64,000 nucleotides of DNA from Marinobacterium weihaiense (GTDB lineage: Bacteria > Pseudomonadota > Gammaproteobacteria > Pseudomonadales > Balneatricaceae). Of this stretch, positions 16,578 to 25,420 are shown piece by piece. The stretch lies in assembly GCF_019061305.1 (NCBI RefSeq), contig NZ_JAHQZT010000001.1, positions 1 to 64,000 of the forward strand. Direction: 5' to 3'. Position numbers and translations under genes: made by a program. The notes under the pieces are model-generated. The model saw nothing but the letters and a program-made list of their open reading frames with translations. It did no database searches and was not told the DNA's origin. The number at the start of each line of letters is the position of its first letter. The stretch's first letter is position 1.

Positions 16578-17738
16578 ATGCCCGTGAAGAGCAACAATGT
16601 TCTGATCATTCGGCAGCCAACCCGCCCCCCGTCAAGCGCCTATCTGGACACCGAGTTGACCCGCCGTTTGGGATGCCGTTTTCCCATCGTTCAAACCGCC
16701 ATGGGTTGGGTTGCGGACGCCAACCTGGTGATCGCGACCACCCGTGGCGGCGGATTCGGCTTTCTGGCCGGTGCCACCATCGAACCTCAGCACTTGGAAG
16801 CTGAAATCAATAAGGTGATCGAAGCAACCGGCGGCAGCAATTTCGGCCTCAATTTCCACATGTTCCAGGAAAACGCCATGCAATGCGTGGAGCTGGCGAT
16901 CAAATACCGGCTCAAGGCTGTCAGCTATGGTCGCGGCCCTGATAAGGTCACCATTAGCCGTCTCAAGGCGGCCGGAGTGTTGTGTATCCCGACGGTGGGG
17001 GCGCTCAAGCACGCGCTCAAGGCCGTGGAGCTGGGGGCCGACATGATCACCATTCAGGGCAGTGAAGGCGGCGGCCACACCGGCGGAGTCCCGACCACGA
17101 TCCTGCTGCCTCAGGTACTGGATGCCGTGGAGGTGCCGGTGATTGCGGCTGGCGGCTTTTCAACCGGTCGGGGGCTGGCATCGGCCCTGGCCGCGGGGGC
17201 AGCCGGCATTGCCATGGGCACTCGCTTCATGATGACCACCGATTCACCCACGCCAGCGCAGACGAAGGCACGTTATCTGGCGGTCCATGACCCTCAAAAG
17301 ATTCGCGTGACCCGGTCGGTGGATGGCATGCGCCACCGTATTCTGGAAAATGCGTTCATTAAGAAGCTGGAAGCGGCAGGGCCGCTGAAAAAGCTGTTCA
17401 TTGCCCTTGGCAGTGCCTACCGCTGGAAACGCGAGACCGGGATGACCTTCGGTCACATGATCAAGACCTTTTTCAAAGCGATCAAGGAAGATCCCGCCCA
17501 ACTGTCACAGGTGGTGATGTCAACCAACCAGCCGGTTCTGCTGCAGCGCTCCATGGTCGATGGCGTGCCGGACGAGGGCATCCTGTCCGGCGGCCAAGTG
17601 GCGGCCTCGATTGACCAGCTGCTCAGCGCATCGGATCTGATTCATGGCATTGCCCGTGAGGCCGATGCCTGTTTGCAGCGCGTCTGTGCGTCGGGTGAGT
17701 CTCAGGCGCCCACACGCGAAGCATCCATGCCGCGCTGA
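16578..17738 (+). CDS. 2-nitropropane dioxygenase-family flavin reductase, IpdC-like
   Basis: A 386-residue FMN TIM-barrel protein. FPIVQTAMGWVADANLVIAT opens the barrel; TIQGSEGGGHTGGV and PVIAAGGFSTGRGLASALA give the phosphate-binding loops. The long C-terminal part, including VTRSVDGMRHRILENAF and a late LLQRSMVDGV...GILSGGQVA segment, resembles from memory the IpdC/ScdK reductases of steroid C/D-ring catabolism rather than nitronate monooxygenases. That would make it an NAD(P)H-dependent ring-ketone or double-bond reductase. ATG 16578 has no clear ribosome site; a TTGAGGA upstream serves an out-of-frame ATG at 16562, so the start is uncertain. It comes after a terminator and is probably transcribed separately. 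Confidence 0.8.
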   Translation: MPVKSNNVLIIRQPTRPPSSAYLDTELTRRLGCRFPIVQTAMGWVADANLVIATTRGGGFGFLAGATIEPQHLEAEINKVIEATGGSNFGLNFHMFQENAMQCVELAIKYRLKAVSYGRGPDKVTISRLKAAGVLCIPTVGALKHALKAVELGADMITIQGSEGGGHTGGVPTTILLPQVLDAVEVPVIAAGGFSTGRGLASALAAGAAGIAMGTRFMMTTDSPTPAQTKARYLAVHDPQKIRVTRSVDGMRHRILENAFIKKLEAAGPLKKLFIALGSAYRWKRETGMTFGHMIKTFFKAIKEDPAQLSQVVMSTNQPVLLQRSMVDGVPDEGILSGGQVAASIDQLLSASDLIHGIAREADACLQRVCASGESQAPTREASMPR

Positions 17739-17748
17739 TTCACCCTGA

Positions 17749-18948
17749 TCAGACTGTCGATTCTTCACCCGTCACCACCGGCAGGTTATGGCTGGAGGCA
17801 AACTGGTGCAGGTCGCGTCGTTCCAGTGCGGCGGCCATCAGGGGCGGGAAGAGATCGGGGGTACAGGCAAACGCCGGTGAGCCCAGCGCCGTGAACTGGC
17901 CGGCGATATGCCGGTTGGAGATCGGTGCACCATCATCGGACAGCGCCAGCAGGGTGACCAGATTGGTACCGCCCTCGATGATACGCTGGGCACTTTGCAG
18001 CAGGGCTTGCTTGTCACCGTTTTCATAGAGATCGCTGATCAGAATCAGCTGCGTCTCCGAGGGGTTGGTGATCAGCCCTTCGCAGTAGGTCAGGGCTTTG
18101 GCGATATCGGTTCCGCCCCCGAGCTGGATACCGAACAGCATATCAACCGGGTCCTGCAGCTGTTCGCTCAGATCAACCACCTCCGTATCAAACACCACCA
18201 GCTGCGTGTGCAGTGACGGCATGGAGCTGATCACGGCGGCGAAGATCGAGCTGTAAATGACGCTGTCCGCCATGGAGCCGGACTGGTCGACACACAGGAT
18301 CACCTGCTTGGCCCGTCGCTGCCGACGTCCATAGCCCACTAGCCGTTCGGGGAAGATGATCTGTTCCTCGGGCTGCCAGTGCTTGAGGTTCTTGCGAATG
18401 GTGGCGTTCCAGTTCACCTCGGACGGACGCGGCCGGTTGCTGCGGCTGGCACGGTTGAGCGCCCCACGAATACTCTGCTCAGCCGCCGGACGATAATGCT
18501 GCATCAATTGCTCGACCAGCTGCTTAACCAGCTTGCGGGCATTGTCCTTGGCCTCGTCCGGGATGTAGTCCTTCATCATCAGCAGGCTGGCGACCAGATT
18601 GATATCCGGCTTGACCGCGTCCAGAAAGGCGGGGTCCTGCAGCAGTGATGACATGTCAAGCCGTTGCAGCGCATCGTTCTGGATGATGCTGGCGGCACTC
18701 TCCGGAAAGAGGGCACGAATATCCTTGAACCAGAGTGCGGCCTTGGGCAGCCGGCGGCCATAGTGGTGCCCGTAGCGCCCACCCTGGCTTTCACCCGGTA
18801 TGTAGAGCTGTTCCATCAGTTGGTCGAGCCGAGTGTCCTGTTCAGACAGCGGCGTGTCCAGCTCGGCGTCGTTGCCCAGTACCAGGCGCCAGCGTCGTTG
18901 ACGCTCGTCCTGCTGCAATTTTGGCTGATTGGGGTCCTTGATCGTCAT
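17749..18948 (-). CDS. VWA domain protein of the SWIM-MoxR-DUF5682 gene set
   Basis: A 399-residue protein, last gene of the five-gene operon. The C-terminal half is a von Willebrand A domain with a complete metal site: DQSGS at 221-225, the Thr of GGGTD at 280 and Asp306 in ISDLYENG. The N-terminal 200 residues are helical and charged, with an EQIIFPERLVGYGRRQRRA linker. In known MoxR/VWA pairs (RavA-ViaA, NorQ-NorD, CoxD-CoxE) the VWA protein acts as substrate adaptor for the AAA ring. Its start shares one base with the DUF5682 stop (TAATG), so translation is coupled. No signal peptide or membrane segment: cytoplasmic. Confidence 0.88.
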   Translation of the reverse strand: MTIKDPNQPKLQQDERQRRWRLVLGNDAELDTPLSEQDTRLDQLMEQLYIPGESQGGRYGHHYGRRLPKAALWFKDIRALFPESAASIIQNDALQRLDMSSLLQDPAFLDAVKPDINLVASLLMMKDYIPDEAKDNARKLVKQLVEQLMQHYRPAAEQSIRGALNRASRSNRPRPSEVNWNATIRKNLKHWQPEEQIIFPERLVGYGRRQRRAKQVILCVDQSGSMADSVIYSSIFAAVISSMPSLHTQLVVFDTEVVDLSEQLQDPVDMLFGIQLGGGTDIAKALTYCEGLITNPSETQLILISDLYENGDKQALLQSAQRIIEGGTNLVTLLALSDDGAPISNRHIAGQFTALGSPAFACTPDLFPPLMAAALERRDLHQFASSHNLPVVTGEESTV

Positions 18949-21239
18949 TACGGCGTCTCCGTGGCCGGCAGGCCGAGGCCCAGCAAACGGCCCAATTGCT
19001 GGCGGGCCTGTTGGACCAGGCGCGCATCATGGGTATGGGGAGTATCGGCACGGCGATTGTGACCGTGGCGCACATGACGGCCGGTCAGCTGCAGATCCTG
19101 GGCGCTGAAAGACGAGAAGGCTCGGCGCAGCACCGGCAACACCTGCAGTAGATGATCTTCGCTCAGGCGGCACAGCCAATGATCCAGCAGCTGAAAAACT
19201 GCCGTGCCATAGATCAGGCCCGCAGCACTGCCGGCCAGCATCCCCTCGACCCAGTAGGCCGCGGCCATGGGGTCTTCGGGGTCGGAGAGTCGCAGGCTTA
19301 ATTCGTGCTCCAGCGCTTCCGGCTCGACCCGATCGGTATCCAGCAGCATGCGGCCTACTCGGCCCTGAATCAGTGGGTGGATGCAGCGGTTGGCCCAGAG
19401 CGCCTGCAGGCTGGCATGCCAGCGCTCCAGCAGGTCATCGCGGCTGAGCATGCCGATGGCGCTGTGCGCGGCATCGACCGACTGCAACAATGCCCGTGCC
19501 GCGTCGTCATCAATGCCGGTACAGACTTGGGGGAGGCCGTTGCAGACACGGATGCTGATCACGTCCGTCAGCGGCATCAATTCGTCGGCCCTGAGCGCAC
19601 GAACCGAGCCATAGCGAATGATCTGGGCAATTTTCAGCAAGGCCTGCATCAGCTCACCCAGGTCGGCTGAGACGGCAATGGCATCCCCCAGGCGCTGGAT
19701 AGCCGGTGCCATCAGGCCGGGCAGGTGGCAGCGCAGCAGGGCGTCCACGGCGTCCAGCAACACCGGGGCGGAGTCTGCCGTATCCAGCCGTTCCTTGAGC
19801 CTGGCGGTGGCCGCGCTTTCCAGTGTGTTGCCATAGAGGCTGGCATCCAGCAAGGCGATGGCAAATTCAGGCTGCCAGTTAAGATCCCAGGTCTCCCGTG
19901 AGGTGCCGGTTCCGATGGACTCGCCTCCCGCAGCCCAGGGAATGCTCAGCAGGTCCAGGCGATTGAACAGCTGTGATTTGAGTAGAGCATTGGGCTGGCG
20001 CAGGTCCAGCTGCACCTGCTGCGGCTCCTGAGTGCGCTTGAGGCGCAGGCGCTTCAGGGTGGCGTTGAAATCCTGTTCCAGCGGCAGGATGGGGCTGTCG
20101 GCCGGGATGGAGCCGATACGTTCGCCGACCAGCAGCGACGGCCCGATACGTTCGATGGGCGCCTGGCGGCCCTCAGTCATCACGGATTGGGCCGCCTCCA
20201 TCAGCTCGGCCAGTCCGGGCATATGCTGATCTCGCAGCCGGGCCAGGCTCAACGCCAGACGCACGGCGTCGATAACCTGGGCGCTGGAGGTGGCAAATCC
20301 CTGGCTGCGCAGGTTGGCGGCCACCCGGACCATCCAGGCGATGGCCAGCTGCTCCGGTGAGGCATCCTGATGCTGATAACGGTAAAGGTGCTCATACCAG
20401 CCAGGGGCCGCGATGCCCGCGTTGTAACCGGAATGGGTGCTCAGGCGCTGGTAGGTGTACGGAATCCAGGCCTGATCGATCTTGCGCTTGCGCAGGCCCT
20501 TGAGCAGTGCGTTGTCATCTTTGACCTTTGCCTTGGCGGCCAGTGCCGGCAGGTGCCAGGCGCCGCAAATGACCACGATGTTGTGGTATTGCTTGCGTGC
20601 GGCCCTTAGCTCGCGCCGCATCCAGGCCTCACGCAGGGCTTCGCGCGGATCGCCGGTCAATAGCGGGTCGGGGCGCGCACTGGATACCAGCTCGAAGATG
20701 GCTGCGAAGCTATCGAGGCCGCCGCGATGGTGCTCCACGTACTGATCCCACCAGACTTCAGCGTCCACAATGCCGCACCGGTGCAGAAACGTGTGGAGGG
20801 AGTCGGGCTCGGGCAGCGGGTGCGATGTGCCTGACTCTGCTTCAGGCTCGGTGCTGTCCGCCTCGATATCGGCTTCTGCAGATAGATTCCCGTTATCGCC
20901 CTGCTCATCCAGACTGAAGGTGATCGAGGCCGGCAGGTCGATCATCTGCAACGGAATGGAAGCCTGACCTGCGAAGTGCATGGCCTGCCATTCAGGCGTG
21001 AATTCGGCCCAGGGATAGATCATGCTGCAGCGGGGCTGGGCAGGATCATAGAGCAACTGCGCCACGGGGGGCTGCATGTCGGGCTTGAGCATGTCCTGCC
21101 AGCTGTCTTCCAGTTCCTTGGCACCTTCCAGCAGGATGACATCCGGCTGCAGGGCCTCCAGTGCCCGCTGCAGGGCGGCCGCACAGCCGGGGCCGTGGTG
21201 GCGTATACCCAGCAGGTGTACCTGATCGTCCAGTTTCAT
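18948..21239 (-). CDS. DUF5682 family protein with TraB/TIKI-like histidine motifs
   Basis: A 763-residue cytoplasmic protein. The N-terminus reads VHLLGIRHHGPGC (residues 7-19) followed by PDVILLEGAKE, and residues 221-231 read IVVICGAWHLP. Two GxxH-type motifs around a PDvvLlE strand are the layout of the TraB/TIKI/EreA/ChaN-like superfamily, whose studied members are metal-dependent hydrolases or proteases. I infer a putative hydrolase from this; it is not a proven activity. A low-complexity acidic insert lies at about 115-140. The remaining 500 residues are mostly helical, with no domain recognised. It lies 12 bases after the AAA gene in a fixed operon. Confidence 0.82.
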   Translation of the reverse strand: MKLDDQVHLLGIRHHGPGCAAALQRALEALQPDVILLEGAKELEDSWQDMLKPDMQPPVAQLLYDPAQPRCSMIYPWAEFTPEWQAMHFAGQASIPLQMIDLPASITFSLDEQGDNGNLSAEADIEADSTEPEAESGTSHPLPEPDSLHTFLHRCGIVDAEVWWDQYVEHHRGGLDSFAAIFELVSSARPDPLLTGDPREALREAWMRRELRAARKQYHNIVVICGAWHLPALAAKAKVKDDNALLKGLRKRKIDQAWIPYTYQRLSTHSGYNAGIAAPGWYEHLYRYQHQDASPEQLAIAWMVRVAANLRSQGFATSSAQVIDAVRLALSLARLRDQHMPGLAELMEAAQSVMTEGRQAPIERIGPSLLVGERIGSIPADSPILPLEQDFNATLKRLRLKRTQEPQQVQLDLRQPNALLKSQLFNRLDLLSIPWAAGGESIGTGTSRETWDLNWQPEFAIALLDASLYGNTLESAATARLKERLDTADSAPVLLDAVDALLRCHLPGLMAPAIQRLGDAIAVSADLGELMQALLKIAQIIRYGSVRALRADELMPLTDVISIRVCNGLPQVCTGIDDDAARALLQSVDAAHSAIGMLSRDDLLERWHASLQALWANRCIHPLIQGRVGRMLLDTDRVEPEALEHELSLRLSDPEDPMAAAYWVEGMLAGSAAGLIYGTAVFQLLDHWLCRLSEDHLLQVLPVLRRAFSSFSAQDLQLTGRHVRHGHNRRADTPHTHDARLVQQARQQLGRLLGLGLPATETP

Positions 21240-21251
21240 CGGTGCTCCCGG

Positions 21252-22331
21252 TTACAGAATCTGGCGCAGCGCTTCGTCCAGGTCGCGGTCGGCGGCCCGG
21301 TTCTTGAGGATGCGGTCGGCATAGTTGCGGAATACCAGTCGGTCTTCCGCCTCGCGTACCACGACCCCTTCCAGGCCGCTGGCGATATGGTCGGCCTGAA
21401 TGGCATCGTCACCACCAAAATAGGCCGACATACTGATTGCCTGGCTGATGACGGAGATCGCTTCCGCCGGACTCAGCGTGGCGCTGGGTTTTTCGATCTT
21501 TTCACTGCCGGACTGGCCTTCACGCAGCTCGCGGAAAATGCGCACCACGCGCTGAATCTCTTCCGTCAGGTTGATCGGCAGCGGCAGGTCTTCAGCCTTG
21601 CACAGTTTGCCAACCTGATGCTCCACGATATTGATTTCGGTCTGTTCGTCGTCCGGCAGCTCAAGGCGCACAGTGTTGAAGCGGCGGGACAGGGCCTTGG
21701 ACAGGTCGTTGACACCCTTGTCCTTGTCATTGGCAGTGGCGATGATGCTGAAACCGCGGCTGGCCATGACAGCGGTGTTCAACTCGGGGATCGGCATCAT
21801 CTTTTCCGAGAGGATGGTGATCAGCGCATCCTGCACATCGGACGGAATACGCGTCAACTCTTCCACGCGAGCCAGCATGCCTGCTTCCATGGCGCGGAAA
21901 ATCGGTGTTTTCACCAGTGCGCCGGTGTCGGTACCCTTGCTCAGGCGATAGGCGTAATCCCACTCGTACAGCACCTTTTCTTCGCTGATGCCGGCCGTAC
22001 CCTGCACGATCAACTGGCTGTTGCCGCAGATGGCGGCGGCCAGCAGTTCGGACAGCGTGGACTTGCCGGTACCGGGCGGGCCGTACAGCAGCAGGGCGCG
22101 GTCGGTGGTCAGCGTGGCAACGGCGACCTGAACCGCCCGGTCGGCACCGAAGTACTTGGCACTGATCGGGGTATCGCCGGCCATGCCGCCGGTAATGAAC
22201 AGCACAACCGCCTGTGGCGACAGCTGCCAGGCATAGGGGCGTGCGTGTCCGTTCTCGGCATCCCAGGCCTTGAGGATTTCGATTTCATCCTGAAAGCGGT
22301 CTTCGGCCAGTGGCTTGATCAATTCGTTCAC
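21252..22331 (-). CDS. MoxR-type AAA ATPase
   Basis: A 359-residue AAA+ ATPase. Walker A is GPPGTGKST at 84-92. The Walker B region reads MLARVEELTRIP, so the usual Asp-Glu pair is Glu-Glu. Sensor 1 is SIIATANDKDKG and the arginine-finger region is ALSRRFNTVRLELP. MoxR ATPases are hexameric chaperone-like machines that work with a VWA partner. Start GTG 22331 has AAGGAG 7 bases upstream. The start overlaps the DUF5691 stop. Together with SWIM, DUF5691, DUF5682 and VWA genes it forms a conserved set whose function is not known. Confidence 0.9.
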   Translation of the reverse strand: MNELIKPLAEDRFQDEIEILKAWDAENGHARPYAWQLSPQAVVLFITGGMAGDTPISAKYFGADRAVQVAVATLTTDRALLLYGPPGTGKSTLSELLAAAICGNSQLIVQGTAGISEEKVLYEWDYAYRLSKGTDTGALVKTPIFRAMEAGMLARVEELTRIPSDVQDALITILSEKMMPIPELNTAVMASRGFSIIATANDKDKGVNDLSKALSRRFNTVRLELPDDEQTEINIVEHQVGKLCKAEDLPLPINLTEEIQRVVRIFRELREGQSGSEKIEKPSATLSPAEAISVISQAISMSAYFGGDDAIQADHIASGLEGVVVREAEDRLVFRNYADRILKNRAADRDLDEALRQIL

Positions 22332-23980
22332 GGGTGGTCTCCTTGCGATGTGCTGGCCTGTGAGTGCGTCAGGGATTGTCTGAACGCCATGGCCTCTCCA
22401 ATTCGTTGACAGTGGTCGCGATACAGCGTGAGCTGGTCTTCGGTCAGTTTGTCCTTGTGTTCCGGCGGCCGATTGAGCTGCTCGGTCGTCAGGTTGAGCA
22501 GCAGCAGGGTGCAGGGGCCCGGCCCGTAGTCATCAATGAGTTCGGGTTGAAGCTGCTGCCACCAGCGCAGGCTGTCGGTCGGCGTGAGCTCAACACCCGC
22601 CAGGAGCAGGGCTTCGTCAAAACGTCCCAGCTGCAGCAGATGCCATGCATCCTGCTGCCGAATGCTGTCGACCAACGCGGTAGCGGCCTGGGGCTGGTTG
22701 ACAACATGCCCCGCTGCCAGGCGCGCCAGGCTATGCTGCAGGTGGAAACGTTTGGGCTGGTCAGCCGCGTCATAGAGGATCGGCAGCAGGTGCAGCTGGC
22801 GGTGCCAGAAGAGGCTGTCCTGCATGAACGGCAGCAGCTCTTTGCAATAGCGGCTCTCAAGCAGCAGACGGCAGGCGTCTTCTTCGCAGGTGTCGAGCAG
22901 CTCCGCCCAGAGGCTGGGGCCGCTCAGACGAATCAGCTGTCCCAGGCGTGCGGCCGGCTTGCTGATGTCCAGATCTTCATGGCATCTGATATCGGCCACA
23001 CCCAGGGTAATCAGTTCAGGTGTCAGTGCCTCCGGGGCCTGAAGGTCGAATCGGGCCTTTTTGGCTGTCGTGAAACAGGCCGCGGTAGCCTGTTTCAATC
23101 GATTAATGTGTTCATCAGCGGGCGCCGCAACCAGCTGCAGCCGCGTCTTCAACAGGGCCAGCAGCTGGCGTACTGATGTGGCGCGCTCGTCGGGCAGGTT
23201 ATGTAGCCAGTCATGCATGTCTTGGCCGTCGGGTGACAATAACCAGTCGCTGATGCCGGCCAGCAAGTGAACCAGTGCCGTGCGCCCTTCTGCACGGGTA
23301 CGCCCCCAGGCGGCACGAATGAAACCGGCCTGAACGGTCGCCGGCGTGCGTGCCAGAGCGCGCATCAGCCATCCGCGCAGGTTGGCACGGCCATCGTTGA
23401 AGATCTGAATCCAATGCTCCTGATCGGCATCGCTGACGGCCTGATCAGGGTGGCGCAGCAGGCGCTGGGCCGGGGCGATCCAGTCACTGCTGCCCGTCGA
23501 CAGACGCTGGCTCCAAGCGGGCAGCAGCGAGAGCATCCAGCGCACACGGGGGCTGGCGCCCAGTCCACAGAGATCATCCAGGCCACGATAACCACCGCCA
23601 AACGCCTTGAGGGCCAACTCATCCGGCAAAGCGTAACCGGCGTTGAGCATGCAGCACAGCAGGGCCTGAACCCCGCTTTGGGTGAACCGCTCTTGCAGTT
23701 GGGCAAAGGCGGTCAGGCATTGTGGTGCAGGCGTCTGCAACACGACGCCGGGCTCGGGCGGCAGTGGCTCGATGGCGTCGGTGGCAGCGGGCAGGCGGGC
23801 AATGGAATGCTCAAGTTGCTGCAGGCTGAGCAGTTGCAGAAAACATTCGGCATCGGAGCGGAAATGCTCACGGACAAAGGTGTCGGTCAGATCGGCAGGG
23901 ATCAGGCTATCCAGATCGGCGGCCTGGCTCAGGCCGGTCACAGCGGTTCTGACCAGCCGGTCCTGAAGCGTATCGGACAT
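22328..23980 (-). CDS. DUF5691 family protein
   Basis: A 550-residue protein dominated by alpha helices with many Leu/Gln/His residues and no signal peptide, membrane segment or catalytic motif that I can see. Repeated helical pairs such as LLQLGRFDEALLLAGVEL suggest a HEAT- or TPR-like scaffold. I assign the family mainly from its place between a SWIM protein and a MoxR ATPase, where DUF5691 proteins are regularly found. Its probable role is a scaffold or substrate receptor. The gene begins 2 bases after the SWIM gene ends and overlaps the AAA gene. Confidence 0.7.
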   Translation of the reverse strand: MSDTLQDRLVRTAVTGLSQAADLDSLIPADLTDTFVREHFRSDAECFLQLLSLQQLEHSIARLPAATDAIEPLPPEPGVVLQTPAPQCLTAFAQLQERFTQSGVQALLCCMLNAGYALPDELALKAFGGGYRGLDDLCGLGASPRVRWMLSLLPAWSQRLSTGSSDWIAPAQRLLRHPDQAVSDADQEHWIQIFNDGRANLRGWLMRALARTPATVQAGFIRAAWGRTRAEGRTALVHLLAGISDWLLSPDGQDMHDWLHNLPDERATSVRQLLALLKTRLQLVAAPADEHINRLKQATAACFTTAKKARFDLQAPEALTPELITLGVADIRCHEDLDISKPAARLGQLIRLSGPSLWAELLDTCEEDACRLLLESRYCKELLPFMQDSLFWHRQLHLLPILYDAADQPKRFHLQHSLARLAAGHVVNQPQAATALVDSIRQQDAWHLLQLGRFDEALLLAGVELTPTDSLRWWQQLQPELIDDYGPGPCTLLLLNLTTEQLNRPPEHKDKLTEDQLTLYRDHCQRIGEAMAFRQSLTHSQASTSQGDHP

Positions 23981-23982
23981 GT

Positions 23983-25326
23983 TCAGTCTCCAGTATTGTC
24001 GCTGGCCAGGCTGTGCCAGGTGTCGGCAAAATGTCCGCCCAGCGGCAGCAGTGTCTGCCCGTCACGGGTCGACATGAACAGCGTGCAAGGGGCAGGGCCT
24101 GCCAGGTGCATGAGCCTTAGAGTGGCCTTGAAATCAGGATCCAGCGCCATGGCATGGCCCCGGTTGTCAGCCAGTACCAGTGCGCCGGACAGTGACGCCA
24201 GGCGCATGCCGGAGACCATCAGTGGCCATTGCTCCGAAAACGGGTTCTGTGCCCGTTGCATCTGCACGCACTGGATGGCGTCCAGCAGGTTGTCATGGGC
24301 CGCCTGGGTCAATACATCCGGCGAGATCGGCGTCGGCTCAGTCAGCAGGTTGGTGGCTTCCAGTTCGGCACGCAAGGGTGACCAGGTGGAATCGAATCGG
24401 AGATGACCGTTCAGACTGCGGCCCGGGGCAAAGCCCCCGGGCAGTGAGGCGCCACCAGCGGCACTGGCAAAGTGCAGCAGATAGGCAAAGCGCTGGTGTT
24501 GCGGGTCCAGCAGCCAGATACGCTGCGAATTCAGGCCATCTTCGTAACGGCGTTCATTGCTGAGTACCAGCCAGTCACGGCACTCATCCGGCGGTGACGA
24601 GGTTGTGCGTGACCAGCCAATCTGTTGGCGCAGATAGGACAGTTCGCCTTCATCGAGGGTTTGACGATTGTGCCAGGCCTGACACAGCAGATTCAGCTGA
24701 GTAATCTCGACCAGTGCCTGCTCGGTGCTCTCGGCGCCCTGAGACACCAGACCACGCAGTGATTCGACCCGGTTGGCCAGTCCGCCCGCCTGAGCGTCGA
24801 CCAGGCGCCGCCTCATATTGTCCCAGACATCATGGGTGCGCTTGCCGGATTCGGCCAGACCTGCAGTCAGAATATCTTCCAGGAACAGACGCAGCTCCTG
24901 AACCCCCTGATCCACATTGGCTTCTCGCTTTGCGGCACGCCGGGCTTGGGCTTCAGGGTCTTTGATTTCGCCGCTTGCACGGCTCTCTTTGGCCTTGGCG
25001 GCACCGTCACGCTTGGTGAGCCATTCCGTCAGAGGCTCAGGGCGCTCATCGGAGGTGGCCAGTGACGGATCATCCGCCACCAATAGCATCAGACCCATGA
25101 TGTGCTTGCAGGGCAGTTTCTTGACCGGGCAGCTGCAGCGAAAGGCGGGACCATTCAGGTCCACGAGGGACAGGTATTCGCTGGAACCCAGGGCCGTGCC
25201 CCAGATGGCGCGGTCATCAGCACCGATATTGGTGTAGGCGGCGGGCTTGGCGATCTTGCGACCGCGGCTGAGGGTACCGCTGTCAGGCGCGAAGCTTTCG
25301 GCCTGATCCCTGGTCAGCTTGCTCAT
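23983..25326 (-). CDS. SWIM zinc-finger domain protein
   Basis: A 447-residue protein, first gene of the five-gene operon. The SWIM finger is FRCSCPVKKLPCKHIMGLML with ligands C64, C66, C73 and H75 (CxCx6CxH), which fits the pattern. SWIM domains bind nucleic acids or proteins. The rest is helical with a charged linker at 100-135 (AKAKESRASGEIKDPEAQAR). The start is supported by AAGGA 7 bases upstream. The promoter must lie in the 94 bases up to 25420. No partner DNA-modifying enzyme is encoded nearby, so the finger may recruit a client to the MoxR/VWA machinery. Confidence 0.88.
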   Translation of the reverse strand: MSKLTRDQAESFAPDSGTLSRGRKIAKPAAYTNIGADDRAIWGTALGSSEYLSLVDLNGPAFRCSCPVKKLPCKHIMGLMLLVADDPSLATSDERPEPLTEWLTKRDGAAKAKESRASGEIKDPEAQARRAAKREANVDQGVQELRLFLEDILTAGLAESGKRTHDVWDNMRRRLVDAQAGGLANRVESLRGLVSQGAESTEQALVEITQLNLLCQAWHNRQTLDEGELSYLRQQIGWSRTTSSPPDECRDWLVLSNERRYEDGLNSQRIWLLDPQHQRFAYLLHFASAAGGASLPGGFAPGRSLNGHLRFDSTWSPLRAELEATNLLTEPTPISPDVLTQAAHDNLLDAIQCVQMQRAQNPFSEQWPLMVSGMRLASLSGALVLADNRGHAMALDPDFKATLRLMHLAGPAPCTLFMSTRDGQTLLPLGGHFADTWHSLASDNTGD

Positions 25327-25420
25327 GCAATATCCTTATCGATCATGCTGTGTAAAACAGACGAGGCGAGAAGTCTCTTTGATTATGCCGCTCGGGGCAA
25401 GTGCGCTTTTTAAAATGCTG

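Noticed and set aside
16562-16804. Start of the IpdC-like gene at ATG 16562, which has the better ribosome site
   Set aside because: That ATG is in another frame, which gives an unrelated Arg/His/Pro-rich translation; the flavoprotein frame begins at 16578 or later.
20976-22409. 477-codon plus-strand frame across the MoxR and DUF5682 genes
   Set aside because: It is opposite two recognisable genes and has no ribosome site or domain.
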